This document shows positions 50,833 to 58,987 of a DNA stretch of 64,000 bases, one piece after another (the first letter of the stretch is position 1; each line of letters begins with the position of its first letter). The translations under genes were made by a program, and so were the position numbers. This DNA comes from G963666535 sp963666535 (GTDB taxonomy: Bacteria > Bacillota > Clostridia > Oscillospirales > Oscillospiraceae): positions 1,178,001 through 1,242,000 of the forward strand of contig OY762913.1 in assembly GCA_963666535.1 (NCBI GenBank). The letters are read 5' to 3'. Under the pieces are notes generated by a model that had not been told where the DNA came from, did not search any database, and saw only the letters and a program-made list of their open reading frames with translations.

Positions 50833-51219
50833 TTATGCCATCAAAATGACATCTGAGGACTTTATAATGGCTGTTGCCATGGAACCAACGCGGATGCCCA
50901 GATCGTTGAGCGATGCCATGGTAATCACCGATGTAATGGTATTGCCGCCGCCAATATCCAGTTCAACGATGGCATTGACTGCCCCCTCGGTAACCCTGGT
51001 GACAATGCCGCTGAGCTGGTTTCTGGCACTGAGCCGTCCGCATGTTTGCCTATTTGTCTGCATTTGATTATTTTGATAGGACGGGGCAAAAGCATTCACA
51101 TAGGGGAGCGTCCGCCCGCAGCCATAATCAAAATAACCGTGCTGCTGATTGAAAAGACCGACCTGGCCGGTTTCTGTCTCCCGGGTGGGAGGATAGTCCT
51201 GAGAATAAACTGTATCCAC
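50833..51219 (-). CDS. TOBE-domain (molbindin-like) protein
   Basis: 128 residues from a GTG at 51219 with AAAGAGGTC upstream. The C-terminal 68 residues form one TOBE/Mop domain (ARNQLSGIVTRVTEGAVNAI, then LNDLGIRVGSMATAIIKSSD), which in molbindins binds molybdate or tungstate. The N-terminal 55 residues are Gln/Asn/Tyr-rich and look unstructured (NQQHGYFDYGCGRTL). Possibly an intracellular oxyanion store or sensor. Alone between ftsZ and the NimA-like gene; 51220-51455 has no gene. Confidence 0.8.
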   Translation of the reverse strand: MDTVYSQDYPPTRETETGQVGLFNQQHGYFDYGCGRTLPYVNAFAPSYQNNQMQTNRQTCGRLSARNQLSGIVTRVTEGAVNAIVELDIGGGNTITSVITMASLNDLGIRVGSMATAIIKSSDVILMA

Positions 51220-51455
51220 TGATTTCGACCTCTTTCACATTTTTCGCATTAGAATTCCTTTCTATCCTATTCCGATCCTGTTTACAACGTTACAAGCCAA
51301 AAAGCTGCAAACCCATGCAAAAATCCACCATAAACCAGATAGAACGGCGTGAAATGGAACACAGAAACAAGCGATGCGCAGGATTGTGAGATTGCGCAAA
51401 AATGCAAAGAAAATAGTGGGGCTCAAAAGGGAGGAACAACAAACCCTGCTGTACG

Positions 51456-51923
51456 CTAACCCAGCCGTTTGCCTGAAATTTCAGTGACATTTAGTTGGAG
51501 CAAAACGGTTGCGCGGACTGCGCTTTCCTCAAACTCCGGGGCCCTGTCATGCTGATATTGATCCATCAGAACAGACAGCGCATCCAGCTTGGCCTGCCCT
51601 TCGAGCTCTTCTACAAGGCCAACACCGCATACGCTTTCGTATTCCATCGTGGATGCGCAGGCTGTTTTGCCAAGCAGCAGCCTGTGGGAACAGCTCATTT
51701 CAAATGCGACATGGTTGTTTTTTCGGATCAGGTCAAGCTTGGTGCCGACGGTGGCGCTGTGAAAGAACAATTCGAAGCGGTCATTCTGCAGGCGGACACC
51801 AAAATTGAGCGGAATGACATAGGGATAAGGCTCATTCAAAAAAGCCACGCTACAGCTATCACATTTTTTCATGATTGCAAGGATCTGATTGGGATCTGTG
51901 ATCTCACGGTCTTTTCTTCTCAT
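51456..51923 (-). CDS. NimA-like pyridoxamine 5'-phosphate oxidase-fold protein
   Basis: 155 residues from ATG 51923 (AAAGGTGG upstream); an upstream in-frame ATG at 52046 lies across a terminator and is rejected. FMN-binding split-barrel features: ILAIMKKCDSCSVAFLNEPY, YVIPLNFGVRL, then FELFFHSATVGTKLDLIRKN and VCGVGLVEEL. Related proteins reduce nitroimidazoles or bind flavins; the function here is not established. Confidence 0.88.
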   Translation of the reverse strand: MRRKDREITDPNQILAIMKKCDSCSVAFLNEPYPYVIPLNFGVRLQNDRFELFFHSATVGTKLDLIRKNNHVAFEMSCSHRLLLGKTACASTMEYESVCGVGLVEELEGQAKLDALSVLMDQYQHDRAPEFEESAVRATVLLQLNVTEISGKRLG

Positions 51924-51966
51924 GTTGCAGCCACCTTTTGGAAAAAGTCTATCACATCGGAAGAAA

Positions 51967-52002
51967 AAGAACAAGCGCACCGCTAGTGGTGCGCTTGTTC
52001 TT
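51967..52002 (-). terminator. terminator of lysA
   Basis: Perfect 15-bp stem (51967-51981 with 51988-52002), 6-nt loop, then TTTTTCTT on the minus strand. Confidence 0.88.
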
Positions 52003-52042
52003 GCGTACAGTTCTGCACGGGATGCGTTAGCGGGGTCTGCGG

Positions 52043-53299
52043 TCAAAAAATGGCGGTGGCGAAATAGTCGTCCGGGGTCTCGGCACGGCGAATGAGGCGG
52101 GTGGAGCCATCCTCGCAGAGCAGCAGCTCCGCGGAGCGGAGCCTTCCATTGTACTGATACCCCATGGCGTGGCCGTGGGCGCCGGCATCGTGGATAAACA
52201 GCAGGTCGCCCCTGTCAATTTTAGGAAGCATGCGATCCACGGCAAACTTGTCGTTGTTTTCGCACAGGGAGCCGGTGACATCATACTTGTGGTCGCAGGG
52301 GGCGGATTCCTTACCCATGACGGTGATGTGATGATAAGCGCCATAAATGGCGGGACGCATCAGGTTGGCAGCGCAGGCATCCACGCCGATATATTCCTTA
52401 TAAATGTGTTTTTCATGGAGCACGCGGGTGACCAGTGCGCCATGGGGGCCAAGCATGAAACGGCCAAGCTCGGTATGGATGGAGACGTTGCCCAGACCGG
52501 CGGGAACCAAAATCTCCTCGTAAGCCTTGCGCACACCGGCACCGATGACGGCAATATCGTTTGCAGACTGCTCCGGCTGATAGGGGATGCCTACGCCGCC
52601 GGAGAGGTTGACAACGGTAATTTCGCAACCGGTTTTTTCCTTCAGCTCCACAGCCAGCCTGAACAGAATGGCGGCCAGCGCGGGATAATACTCGTTGGAG
52701 ATGGTGTTGGAGGCCAGAAAGGCATGGATGCCGAATTCCTTTGCGCCCATGGCCTTCAGCTTTTGAAACCCTTCTATGAGCTGGTCGTGGGTGAAGCCGT
52801 ACTTGGCGTCGCCGGGGTTGTCCATAACCTGGAATCCTTCCTTGGATTCCCCGAGAGAGAAGGTGCCGCCGGGATTGTAGCGGCAGGAGATTGTTTCGGG
52901 GATATAGCCCAGCGTGTCCTTCAAAAAGTCGATGTGCGTGAAGTCGTCCAGATTGATGGTGGCGCCCAGCTTAGCAGCAAGCACATATTCCTCTGCGGGC
53001 GTATCATTGGAGGAAAACATGATTTCCTCGCCGGAGAAGCCGCATTTTTCAGAAAGCATCAGCTCGGTGAGGGAAGAACAGTCAGTGCCGCAGCCCTCTT
53101 CCCGCAACAGCTTTAAAATTTGGGGATTTGGGGTGGCTTTGACAGCAAAACATTCCCGGAAGCCGGGGTTCCAGGCGAAGGCGGCATTGAGCGCGCGGGC
53201 GGTTTCCCGGATTCCCTTTTCGTCATAAAGGTAGAAGGGAGTGGGATATTGGGCGGCGATGGCCTCCAGCTGGGCTAGGGTGGCGAATGGTTTTTTCAT
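52043..53299 (-). CDS. lysA: diaminopimelate decarboxylase-type PLP enzyme
   Basis: 418 residues. Converts meso-diaminopimelate to lysine. Fold-type III PLP decarboxylase: the PLP Lys54 in FAVKATPNPQIL, GCGTDCSSLTELMLS, the Gly-rich phosphate loop VNLSGGVGIPY, ELGRFMLGP and the C-terminal active-site CENNDKF plus DAGAHGHAMGYQYNGRLR. It belongs to the shorter subgroup where some members act on other amino acids, so DAP specificity is probable but not certain. A meso-DAP MurE is encoded nearby. Confidence 0.82.
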   Translation of the reverse strand: MKKPFATLAQLEAIAAQYPTPFYLYDEKGIRETARALNAAFAWNPGFRECFAVKATPNPQILKLLREEGCGTDCSSLTELMLSEKCGFSGEEIMFSSNDTPAEEYVLAAKLGATINLDDFTHIDFLKDTLGYIPETISCRYNPGGTFSLGESKEGFQVMDNPGDAKYGFTHDQLIEGFQKLKAMGAKEFGIHAFLASNTISNEYYPALAAILFRLAVELKEKTGCEITVVNLSGGVGIPYQPEQSANDIAVIGAGVRKAYEEILVPAGLGNVSIHTELGRFMLGPHGALVTRVLHEKHIYKEYIGVDACAANLMRPAIYGAYHHITVMGKESAPCDHKYDVTGSLCENNDKFAVDRMLPKIDRGDLLFIHDAGAHGHAMGYQYNGRLRSAELLLCEDGSTRLIRRAETPDDYFATAIF

Positions 53300-53370
53300 G
53301 GGCAGGTACTCCTTTTTCAGCGGCCTTTCGCCCGGAAGAGGACGAAAAAGTGTTAAAATTCAACTTTCAT

Positions 53371-53397
53371 ATTATAAGACGAAGGGGTCTTTGTCAA
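53371..53397 (-). promoter_or_regulatory. lysA promoter
   Basis: On the minus strand TTGACA (53392-53397) with TATAAT (53371-53376) at 15 bp, or TAATAT at 17 bp, about 70 bp before the start codon. Confidence 0.6.
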
Positions 53398-53448
53398 TCA
53401 TCCGACCCTCCCTTTTCGCAAAAAACGGCAATTCTCCCGTATTTCCTC

Positions 53449-53477
53449 TTGCGAAACGATTGGTTTTTTGGTATCAT
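53449..53477 (+). promoter_or_regulatory. promoter of the uracil permease leader
   Basis: TTGCGA (53449-53454), 17 bp, TATCAT (53472-53477). Transcription would start near 53484, giving a leader of about 160 nt. Confidence 0.65.
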
Positions 53478-53507
53478 GTTTAAGAAAATGGGAAGGGAGA
53501 GATAGAC

Positions 53508-53585
53508 ATGGAGATTCTGCGAGCGGTGTATGTGTGGACCCTGGCAGATGTGTCATCCTTTTATTCCTGTTTTTGTTGGTGTTAG
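53508..53585 (+). CDS. 25-residue leader peptide of uraA
   Basis: ATG 53508 with GGGAGAG upstream opens MEILRAVYVWTLADVSSFYS, then CFCWC and TAG. The last third is read from a T-rich stretch (TCC TTT TAT TCC TGT TTT TGT), and the stop codon falls within the left arm of the following terminator. This is the layout of pyrBI-type attenuation, in which a ribosome close behind a polymerase stalled at U codons prevents hairpin formation. Function inferred from layout only. Confidence 0.6.
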   Translation: MEILRAVYVWTLADVSSFYSCFCWC

Positions 53586-53627
53586 GCAATCACTTCCCGT
53601 TCTGGGAGCGTGATTGCCTTTCTTTTT
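53584..53627 (+). terminator. attenuator terminator of uraA
   Basis: AGGCAATCAC (53584-53593) pairs with GTGATTGCCT (53610-53619), an inner TCCC/GGGA stem extends it, then TTCTTTTT. It lies 17 nt before the uraA start. Confidence 0.8.
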
Positions 53628-53643
53628 GAGAGGAGAGTATTTC

Positions 53644-55014
53644 ATGAGCAAAAATCCAAACAGTGAAGGTATCTACGACGCACGGGTACTCGGAAAACCC
53701 AAGATGGTTATTCTTGGGTTTCAACACATGTTCGCCATGTTTGGCGCAACCGTTCTGGTTCCCACGCTCACCGGGCTGAGCGTTTCCACCACACTGCTGT
53801 TTGCAGGGTTGGGTACGCTGCTGTTCCATCTGCTGGCAAAGGGAAAAGTTCCTGCGTTTCTGGGGTCTTCCTTCGCGTTTCTGGCTGGCTACTGGGCCAT
53901 CGCGCCTATGCTGGAGAATCCTGCAAATCCGGGTACTTTTGATGTTGCCAATGTCGAACTGCTGCCCTATGCCTGCTTTGGCGTTGCCTGCTCCGGCGTT
54001 TTGTACATCATCCTGTCGGCACTGATGAAGGGTTTCGGGGTACAGAAGGTTATGCGGTTCTTCCCGCCCATTGTCACCGGCCCCATCATCATCGCCATCG
54101 GCCTGACCCTGTCCTCCTCCGCCGTCGTCAACTGCTCCTCCAACTGGTGGATCGCGGTGCTCGCCATCGCGGTGGTCATCATCTGCAACATTTGGGGCAA
54201 GGGCATGATTAAAATCATCCCTATTCTGATGGGCGTGGTAGTTTCCTATGCGGTGGCGGCGATGACCAGTAACGTGGACTTTTCCGGCGTGGCGTCTGCC
54301 GACTGGCTCGGCATTCCCATTCATTATGAGAATACAGTGTTCCATGTTTTTGCAAACCCCGATGCATCCCTGATGATCACAGCGGTCATCACCATTGTTC
54401 CATTGGCTATCGCCACGATGGTGGAACATATCGGCGATATGTGTGCCATCTCCTCTACCTGCGAGCGAAACTATCTGCAGGATCCTGGTCTGCATCGCAC
54501 CCTGCTGGGCGACGGGTTGGCCACGATGCTAGCCTCTCTGTTTGGCGCCCCCGCCAACACGACTTATGGCGAGAACACAGGAGTGCTGGCACTGTCTAAG
54601 GTGTATGATCCCCGCGTCATTCGTTTGGCGGCCGTGTTTGCCATCGTGTTCTCCTTCTGTCCAAAATTTGCGGCCCTGATTTCTGCGATGCCCGTTGCCA
54701 CCATCGGCGGTGTGTCCCTGGTGCTGTACGGCATGATCTCCGCCGTGGGTGTTCGTAACATCGTAGAGAACAAGGTGGACTTTACCAAAAGCCGCAACGT
54801 CATTATCGCGGCGCTGATTTTGGTGCTATCCATCGGCGTCAGCTACTCCAAGACCGGTTCCATTGCCTTTGCGGTGGGCGGCGTGACCATTTCCCTGTCC
54901 GGACTGGCCGTTGCCGCGATTGTGGGTATTGCGCTCAACGCCATCCTACCCGGCAAGGACTATGAGTTCGGTGCCGATCAGCAGGGCGATACTTCGGTTA
55001 ACTTTAAGGTCTAA
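53644..55014 (+). CDS. uraA: uracil permease (NCS2 family)
   Basis: 456 residues from ATG 53644 (GAGAGGAGAG upstream). Fourteen-helix nucleobase:cation symporter fold. Family signatures: FQHMFAMFGATVLVPTLTGL in helix 1, the substrate region EHIGDMCAISSTC, and GAPANTTYGENTGVLALSKV. Takes up uracil for salvage. Controlled by the leader above and followed by pyrE, which fits common pyrimidine control. Confidence 0.92.
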   Translation: MSKNPNSEGIYDARVLGKPKMVILGFQHMFAMFGATVLVPTLTGLSVSTTLLFAGLGTLLFHLLAKGKVPAFLGSSFAFLAGYWAIAPMLENPANPGTFDVANVELLPYACFGVACSGVLYIILSALMKGFGVQKVMRFFPPIVTGPIIIAIGLTLSSSAVVNCSSNWWIAVLAIAVVIICNIWGKGMIKIIPILMGVVVSYAVAAMTSNVDFSGVASADWLGIPIHYENTVFHVFANPDASLMITAVITIVPLAIATMVEHIGDMCAISSTCERNYLQDPGLHRTLLGDGLATMLASLFGAPANTTYGENTGVLALSKVYDPRVIRLAAVFAIVFSFCPKFAALISAMPVATIGGVSLVLYGMISAVGVRNIVENKVDFTKSRNVIIAALILVLSIGVSYSKTGSIAFAVGGVTISLSGLAVAAIVGIALNAILPGKDYEFGADQQGDTSVNFKV

Positions 55015-55026
55015 TTTTCTTCCGTG

Positions 55027-55063
55027 ATCCGCCGGGGACGTGTCTGTCCCCGGCGGATTTTTC
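55027..55063 (+). terminator. terminator of uraA
   Basis: Perfect 13-bp GC-rich stem (55027-55039 with 55046-55058), then TTTTTCT. Confidence 0.9.
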
Positions 55064-55078
55064 TGGGCTGATTCGCAC

Positions 55079-55107
55079 TTGTATAAGTGGTGGGAAGATG
55101 ATACAAT
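55079..55107 (+). promoter_or_regulatory. pyrE promoter
   Basis: TTGTAT (55079-55084), 17 bp, TACAAT (55102-55107), 35 bp before pyrE. Confidence 0.65.
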
Positions 55108-55141
55108 ATTTAGACTAAACTAGGAAAAAGAGGTCGTTCTT

Positions 55142-55816
55142 ATGACGTATCAAGAAGAATTTATCACCTTTATGGTGCAGGCCGGGGTTCTGACGTTCGG
55201 AGATTTTACCACCAAAAGCGGACGCAAAACACCCTATTTCATTAACACCGGCAACTATAAAACCGGCGCGCAAGCCGCCCGCCTGGGCGACTATTACGCC
55301 GCCTGTATTCAGGAGAAGCTGCCCGAGGGCATCACCTGCCTGTTTGGCCCCGCCTACAAGGGGATTCCACTGGCGGTGGCTGCGGCCTCGTCCCTGTACC
55401 GCAACTATGACCGGGACCTCCCCTACTGCTTCAACCGCAAGGAGGTTAAAGATCACGGAGAGGGTGGTTCTATGGTGGGCTATCAGCCCCAGAATGGCGA
55501 TAGCGTTGTGATCGTCGAGGACGTGGTAACCGCCGGAACCGCCGTGCGGGAGTCGATTGAACTGTTCAAGAGCGTGGCCAAGGTGAAGATCAAAGCGCTT
55601 ATCGTCTCGGTTGACCGCATGGAACGGGGCACCAAAAACTGCACCACGCTGGACGAGCTGCGTGAGGAGCATGGCATTCAGGTTTGCCCCATTGTCACGG
55701 TGCGAGAAGTGATTGCGTTTATGCATAATCGGCCTGTGGACGGCAAGGTATACATTAATGACGAGATGAAGGCACGCATGGAGGATTATTTGCGGGAATA
55801 CGGCCCCATAGCATAA
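55142..55816 (+). CDS. pyrE: orotate phosphoribosyltransferase
   Basis: 224 residues. Converts orotate and PRPP to OMP in de novo UMP synthesis. The PRPP-binding motif is VVIVEDVVTAGTAVRES, with the GRKTPYFINTGNY substrate strand and the KEVKDHGEGG flexible loop with Lys. Alone in its transcript or with radC 36 nt downstream. The other pyr genes are not in this window. Confidence 0.95.
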   Translation: MTYQEEFITFMVQAGVLTFGDFTTKSGRKTPYFINTGNYKTGAQAARLGDYYAACIQEKLPEGITCLFGPAYKGIPLAVAAASSLYRNYDRDLPYCFNRKEVKDHGEGGSMVGYQPQNGDSVVIVEDVVTAGTAVRESIELFKSVAKVKIKALIVSVDRMERGTKNCTTLDELREEHGIQVCPIVTVREVIAFMHNRPVDGKVYINDEMKARMEDYLREYGPIA

Positions 55817-55852
55817 GTTTAGGCGAAACGGCGGAGAAGGAGGCTGGGACCC

Positions 55853-56536
55853 TTGGGGAAAAATAATATCCATGCCGGACACCGCGATCGGGTGAAGGAG
55901 GAATTTCGCACCGGGGGTCTTACCGCATTTCCTGACCACAAGGCACTGGAACTGCTGCTTTACTATGCGATCCCGCAAGGGGACACCAATGAATTGGCCC
56001 ATGTGCTGATCCAGCGGTTTGGGTCGCTTTCCGGCGTGATGGACGCTGCGGTGGAGGAACTGGAGCGGGTGTCCGGCGTGGGAAGGCACACGGCTACGCT
56101 GCTGCACATGATCCCGGCCCTGGGGGGGAAGTATCTTGCCTCTCGCAGCGACACGGAGGAGATCATCGATAGCACTTCCAGGGCGAGGGAACTGCTGACA
56201 CCCTACTTTTTCGGGGCGCGAAATGAGATGATCTACCTTGCTTGCCTAGACGCCAAGTACAAGCTGCTGGGCGTACGGAAAGTGGGCGAGGGGAGCGTGA
56301 ATTCTGCGGAGGTCACCACTCGCAAGGTGATGGAGAACGCGCTGTCCCTCAATGCGAGTATTGTCCTGTTGGCGCATAATCATACGAGTGGGTTGGCACT
56401 TCCATCCGACGCAGACAGGGCCACCACCTCCTATCTGCGCCAGATATTGGCGCGGGTGGACGTGGAACTGCGGGATCACTTCATATTCTGCGATGACGAT
56501 ATGGTATCCCTGCGGGACAGCGGATTTTTCATGTAG
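55853..56536 (+). CDS. radC: RadC-family JAB1/MPN protein
   Basis: 227 residues from a TTG at 55853 with AAGGAGG upstream. An N-terminal helix-hairpin-helix segment (LERVSGVGRHTATLLHMIPA) precedes the JAB/MPN domain with the metal motif HNHTSGLALPSDAD. Once thought to be a repair protein, but its role is unproven. The stop codon directly adjoins a tandem repeat array. Confidence 0.9.
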   Translation: MGKNNIHAGHRDRVKEEFRTGGLTAFPDHKALELLLYYAIPQGDTNELAHVLIQRFGSLSGVMDAAVEELERVSGVGRHTATLLHMIPALGGKYLASRSDTEEIIDSTSRARELLTPYFFGARNEMIYLACLDAKYKLLGVRKVGEGSVNSAEVTTRKVMENALSLNASIVLLAHNHTSGLALPSDADRATTSYLRQILARVDVELRDHFIFCDDDMVSLRDSGFFM

Positions 56537-56850
56537 AAGCGCTAAGGCGGCGGAGCAGGGAAACAGCGAGCCCCGAAGACAAAAAAACAGGTTGGCCGAA
56601 GGCCAACGGTATTTTTCGCGCAGGGGTGAGCAGTTGACCGTGGCGTAGCCGCCGTGCGTGACAGATAGAAGCGCAAAGCGCCCGGGAGCAGGGAAATAAG
56701 ATAGGCCAAAGACCGAAAAACAGGTATGCCGCAGGCATACGGCATTTTCGGCGGAGGCCGTACTTATTTCACGGGGCGGAAGGCGCGTGCGTGACAACAA
56801 GAAGCATGAAGCAACTGGCGGAACGCGCCAGTGCAATCCTGCGCTGTCAT
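56537..56850. repeat. tandem ~132-bp structured units between radC and uvrB
   Basis: Units begin with AAGC at 56537, 56669 and, partial, 56802. Shared blocks are GGAGCAGGGAAA, AAAAACAGGT...ACGGNATTTT and GTGCGTGACA. The central hairpin is GTTGGCC-GAA-GGCCAAC in unit 1 and GTATGCC-GCA-GGCATAC in unit 2, differing by paired changes. A third hairpin TGGCG/CGCCA lies in the partial unit. No gene is present from 56537 to 56964. Confidence 0.75.
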
Positions 56851-56906
56851 TGGAAGAGGATTACGATGCCATAGGTCGGGGAAAACTATGACAAAAGAAA
56901 AATCTC

Positions 56907-56935
56907 TTGCAATAGAACAGACGTTCTGATATACT
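56907..56935 (+). promoter_or_regulatory. uvrB promoter with LexA (SOS) box
   Basis: TTGCAA (56907-56912), 17 bp, TATACT (56930-56935). GAACAGACGTTC (56915-56926), which fits the Gram-positive LexA/DinR consensus GAAC-N4-GTTC, lies within the spacer. LexA binding there would block polymerase until DNA damage. Confidence 0.85.
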
Positions 56936-56964
56936 GAAAGAAATGTGCGAAGGGGGTGCGGGCG

Positions 56965-58926
56965 ATGCAAAAATTTGAAGTGGTCAGTGAGTATGAACCA
57001 TCAGGCGACCAGCCGGAGGCCATTGCCGCACTAGCCACAGGAATAGAAAACGGGTTGGATGAGCAGACACTGCTGGGCGTTACCGGCTCCGGCAAGACGT
57101 TTACCATGGCCAAGATTATTGAAAAGCTCCAGCGGCCCGCGCTGGTGCTGGCGCACAATAAGACCCTGGCAGCGCAGCTGTGTTCGGAATTTCGGGAGTT
57201 TTTCCCGCACAACGCGGTGGAGTATTTCGTGTCCTATTACGATTACTATCAGCCGGAGGCGTACATCCCCCACACCGACACCTTTATTGAAAAAGACTCT
57301 GCCATTAATGACGAGATCGAGCGCCTTCGCCATTCTGCCACCTCGGCTTTGTTCGAGCGAAGGGATGTTATTGTGGTATCTTCGGTTTCCTGCATTTACG
57401 GACTGGGAGACCCGATTGATTATCAAAAGATGGTCATCTCGCTTCGAACCGGGCAGGAGAGAAAACGGGATGAGTTTTTGAAAAAACTGGTGGAAATCCG
57501 GTACGAGCGAAACGATATCGCCTTTGACCGCAATATGTTCCGCGTGCGGGGCGACACGGTGGAGATTTTCCCAGTTTACGCAAAGGATCACGCCATTCGC
57601 GTGGAGTTTTTTGGAGACGAGATTGACCGTATTTCCGAAATCAATGTGGTGACCGGCGTGTCCACACGGGTATTGGAGCATGTGGCTATTTACCCTGCCT
57701 CTCACTATGTGACGACAAAGGAAAAAATGGACGCCGCCATTGCAGAGATTTATCAGGAGATGGAGGAACGGGTGGCGTTTTTCACGCAGAATAATCAGCT
57801 GGTGGAGGCCCAGCGGCTGAAACAACGCGTGATGTATGACATTGAGATGATGCAGGAGCTTGGCTATTGCAGCGGCATTGAGAATTACAGCCGCGTGATC
57901 TCCAGCCGCCCCGAAGGCTCCCCACCTTTGACGCTGATTGATTATTTCCCCAAGGATTTTATCCTGTTTGTGGACGAGAGTCACGTTACCCTGCCCCAGG
58001 TGAGGGCGATGTATAACGGTGACCGGGCGCGGAAAACCACCTTGGTGGATTACGGGTTTCGGCTTCCCTGTGCCTTTGACAACCGTCCGCTGAAATTCGA
58101 GGAATTTCAGGAACGTATCCACCAGGCTATCTATGTGTCGGCCACGCCGGCGGACTATGAGCGGACTCGCTCGGGACAGATTGTGGAGCAGGTGATTCGG
58201 CCCACCGGATTGCTGGACCCGGTGATCGAGATCCGTCCTGTGGAAGGGCAGATCGACGATCTGATCGGAGAAATCAACCAGCGCGCCGCCCGGAAAGAAC
58301 GGGTTTTGGTCACCACGCTGACCAAAAAAATGGCGGAGGATCTGACCGGATACTTACAAGGGGCAGGCATCCGTGTACGGTATATGCACCATGATATAGA
58401 TACCATTGAGCGGATGGAGATTCTTCGTGATCTCCGTCTTGGCGTTTTTGATGTATTGGTGGGGATCAATCTGCTGCGAGAGGGCCTTGATTTGCCGGAG
58501 GTGTCGTTGGTGGCGATTCTGGATGCGGACAAGGAGGGCTTTCTGCGCTCCGAGACCGCGCTGATCCAGACCATCGGCCGGGCGGCACGTAACGCTGACG
58601 GCAAGGTGATTATGTATGCGGATAAGCGGACACCGTCGATGGATCGGGCCATTTCCGAAACCGAGCGGCGTCGGGCGCTGCAAAGCCAGTATAACAAGGA
58701 ACACGGGATCGAGCCAAAGACCATCATTAAATCGGTTCGTGACCTGATTGAAATATCCAAATCTGCGGCGGAAGAGCTGCCCAAGAGCGGAAGCGCTATG
58801 ACCAAACAGGAAAAAGCCGCCGCGATTGACAAGCTGGAAAAAGATATGAAGCAAGCGGCTAAGATGCTGGAGTTTGAATATGCCGCGGCGCTAAGAGATA
58901 AGCTCATCTCACTGAGAGGATCATAG
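56965..58926 (+). CDS. uvrB: excinuclease ABC subunit B
   Basis: 653 residues from ATG 56965 (AGGGGG upstream). Damage-verifying helicase of nucleotide excision repair. Walker A GVTGSGKTFTMA (about 38-49), the beta-hairpin YYDYYQPEAYIPHTDTFIEK, helicase motifs DESHVTLPQ and QTIGRAARNADG, and the C-terminal UVR motif EKDMKQAAKMLEFEYAAALR. Part of an SOS-controlled unit with uvrA. Confidence 0.97.
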   Translation: MQKFEVVSEYEPSGDQPEAIAALATGIENGLDEQTLLGVTGSGKTFTMAKIIEKLQRPALVLAHNKTLAAQLCSEFREFFPHNAVEYFVSYYDYYQPEAYIPHTDTFIEKDSAINDEIERLRHSATSALFERRDVIVVSSVSCIYGLGDPIDYQKMVISLRTGQERKRDEFLKKLVEIRYERNDIAFDRNMFRVRGDTVEIFPVYAKDHAIRVEFFGDEIDRISEINVVTGVSTRVLEHVAIYPASHYVTTKEKMDAAIAEIYQEMEERVAFFTQNNQLVEAQRLKQRVMYDIEMMQELGYCSGIENYSRVISSRPEGSPPLTLIDYFPKDFILFVDESHVTLPQVRAMYNGDRARKTTLVDYGFRLPCAFDNRPLKFEEFQERIHQAIYVSATPADYERTRSGQIVEQVIRPTGLLDPVIEIRPVEGQIDDLIGEINQRAARKERVLVTTLTKKMAEDLTGYLQGAGIRVRYMHHDIDTIERMEILRDLRLGVFDVLVGINLLREGLDLPEVSLVAILDADKEGFLRSETALIQTIGRAARNADGKVIMYADKRTPSMDRAISETERRRALQSQYNKEHGIEPKTIIKSVRDLIEISKSAAEELPKSGSAMTKQEKAAAIDKLEKDMKQAAKMLEFEYAAALRDKLISLRGS

Positions 58927-58987
58927 TAGTCCGGTCACCGGCACGGCGAATACATCCACAAAATGAAGATATAGCGGGGAATTGGCA

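Noticed and set aside
51924..52046. Extended NimA-like start at 52046
   Set aside because: It would read through the lysA terminator hairpin; ATG 51923 has its own ribosome site and matches family length.
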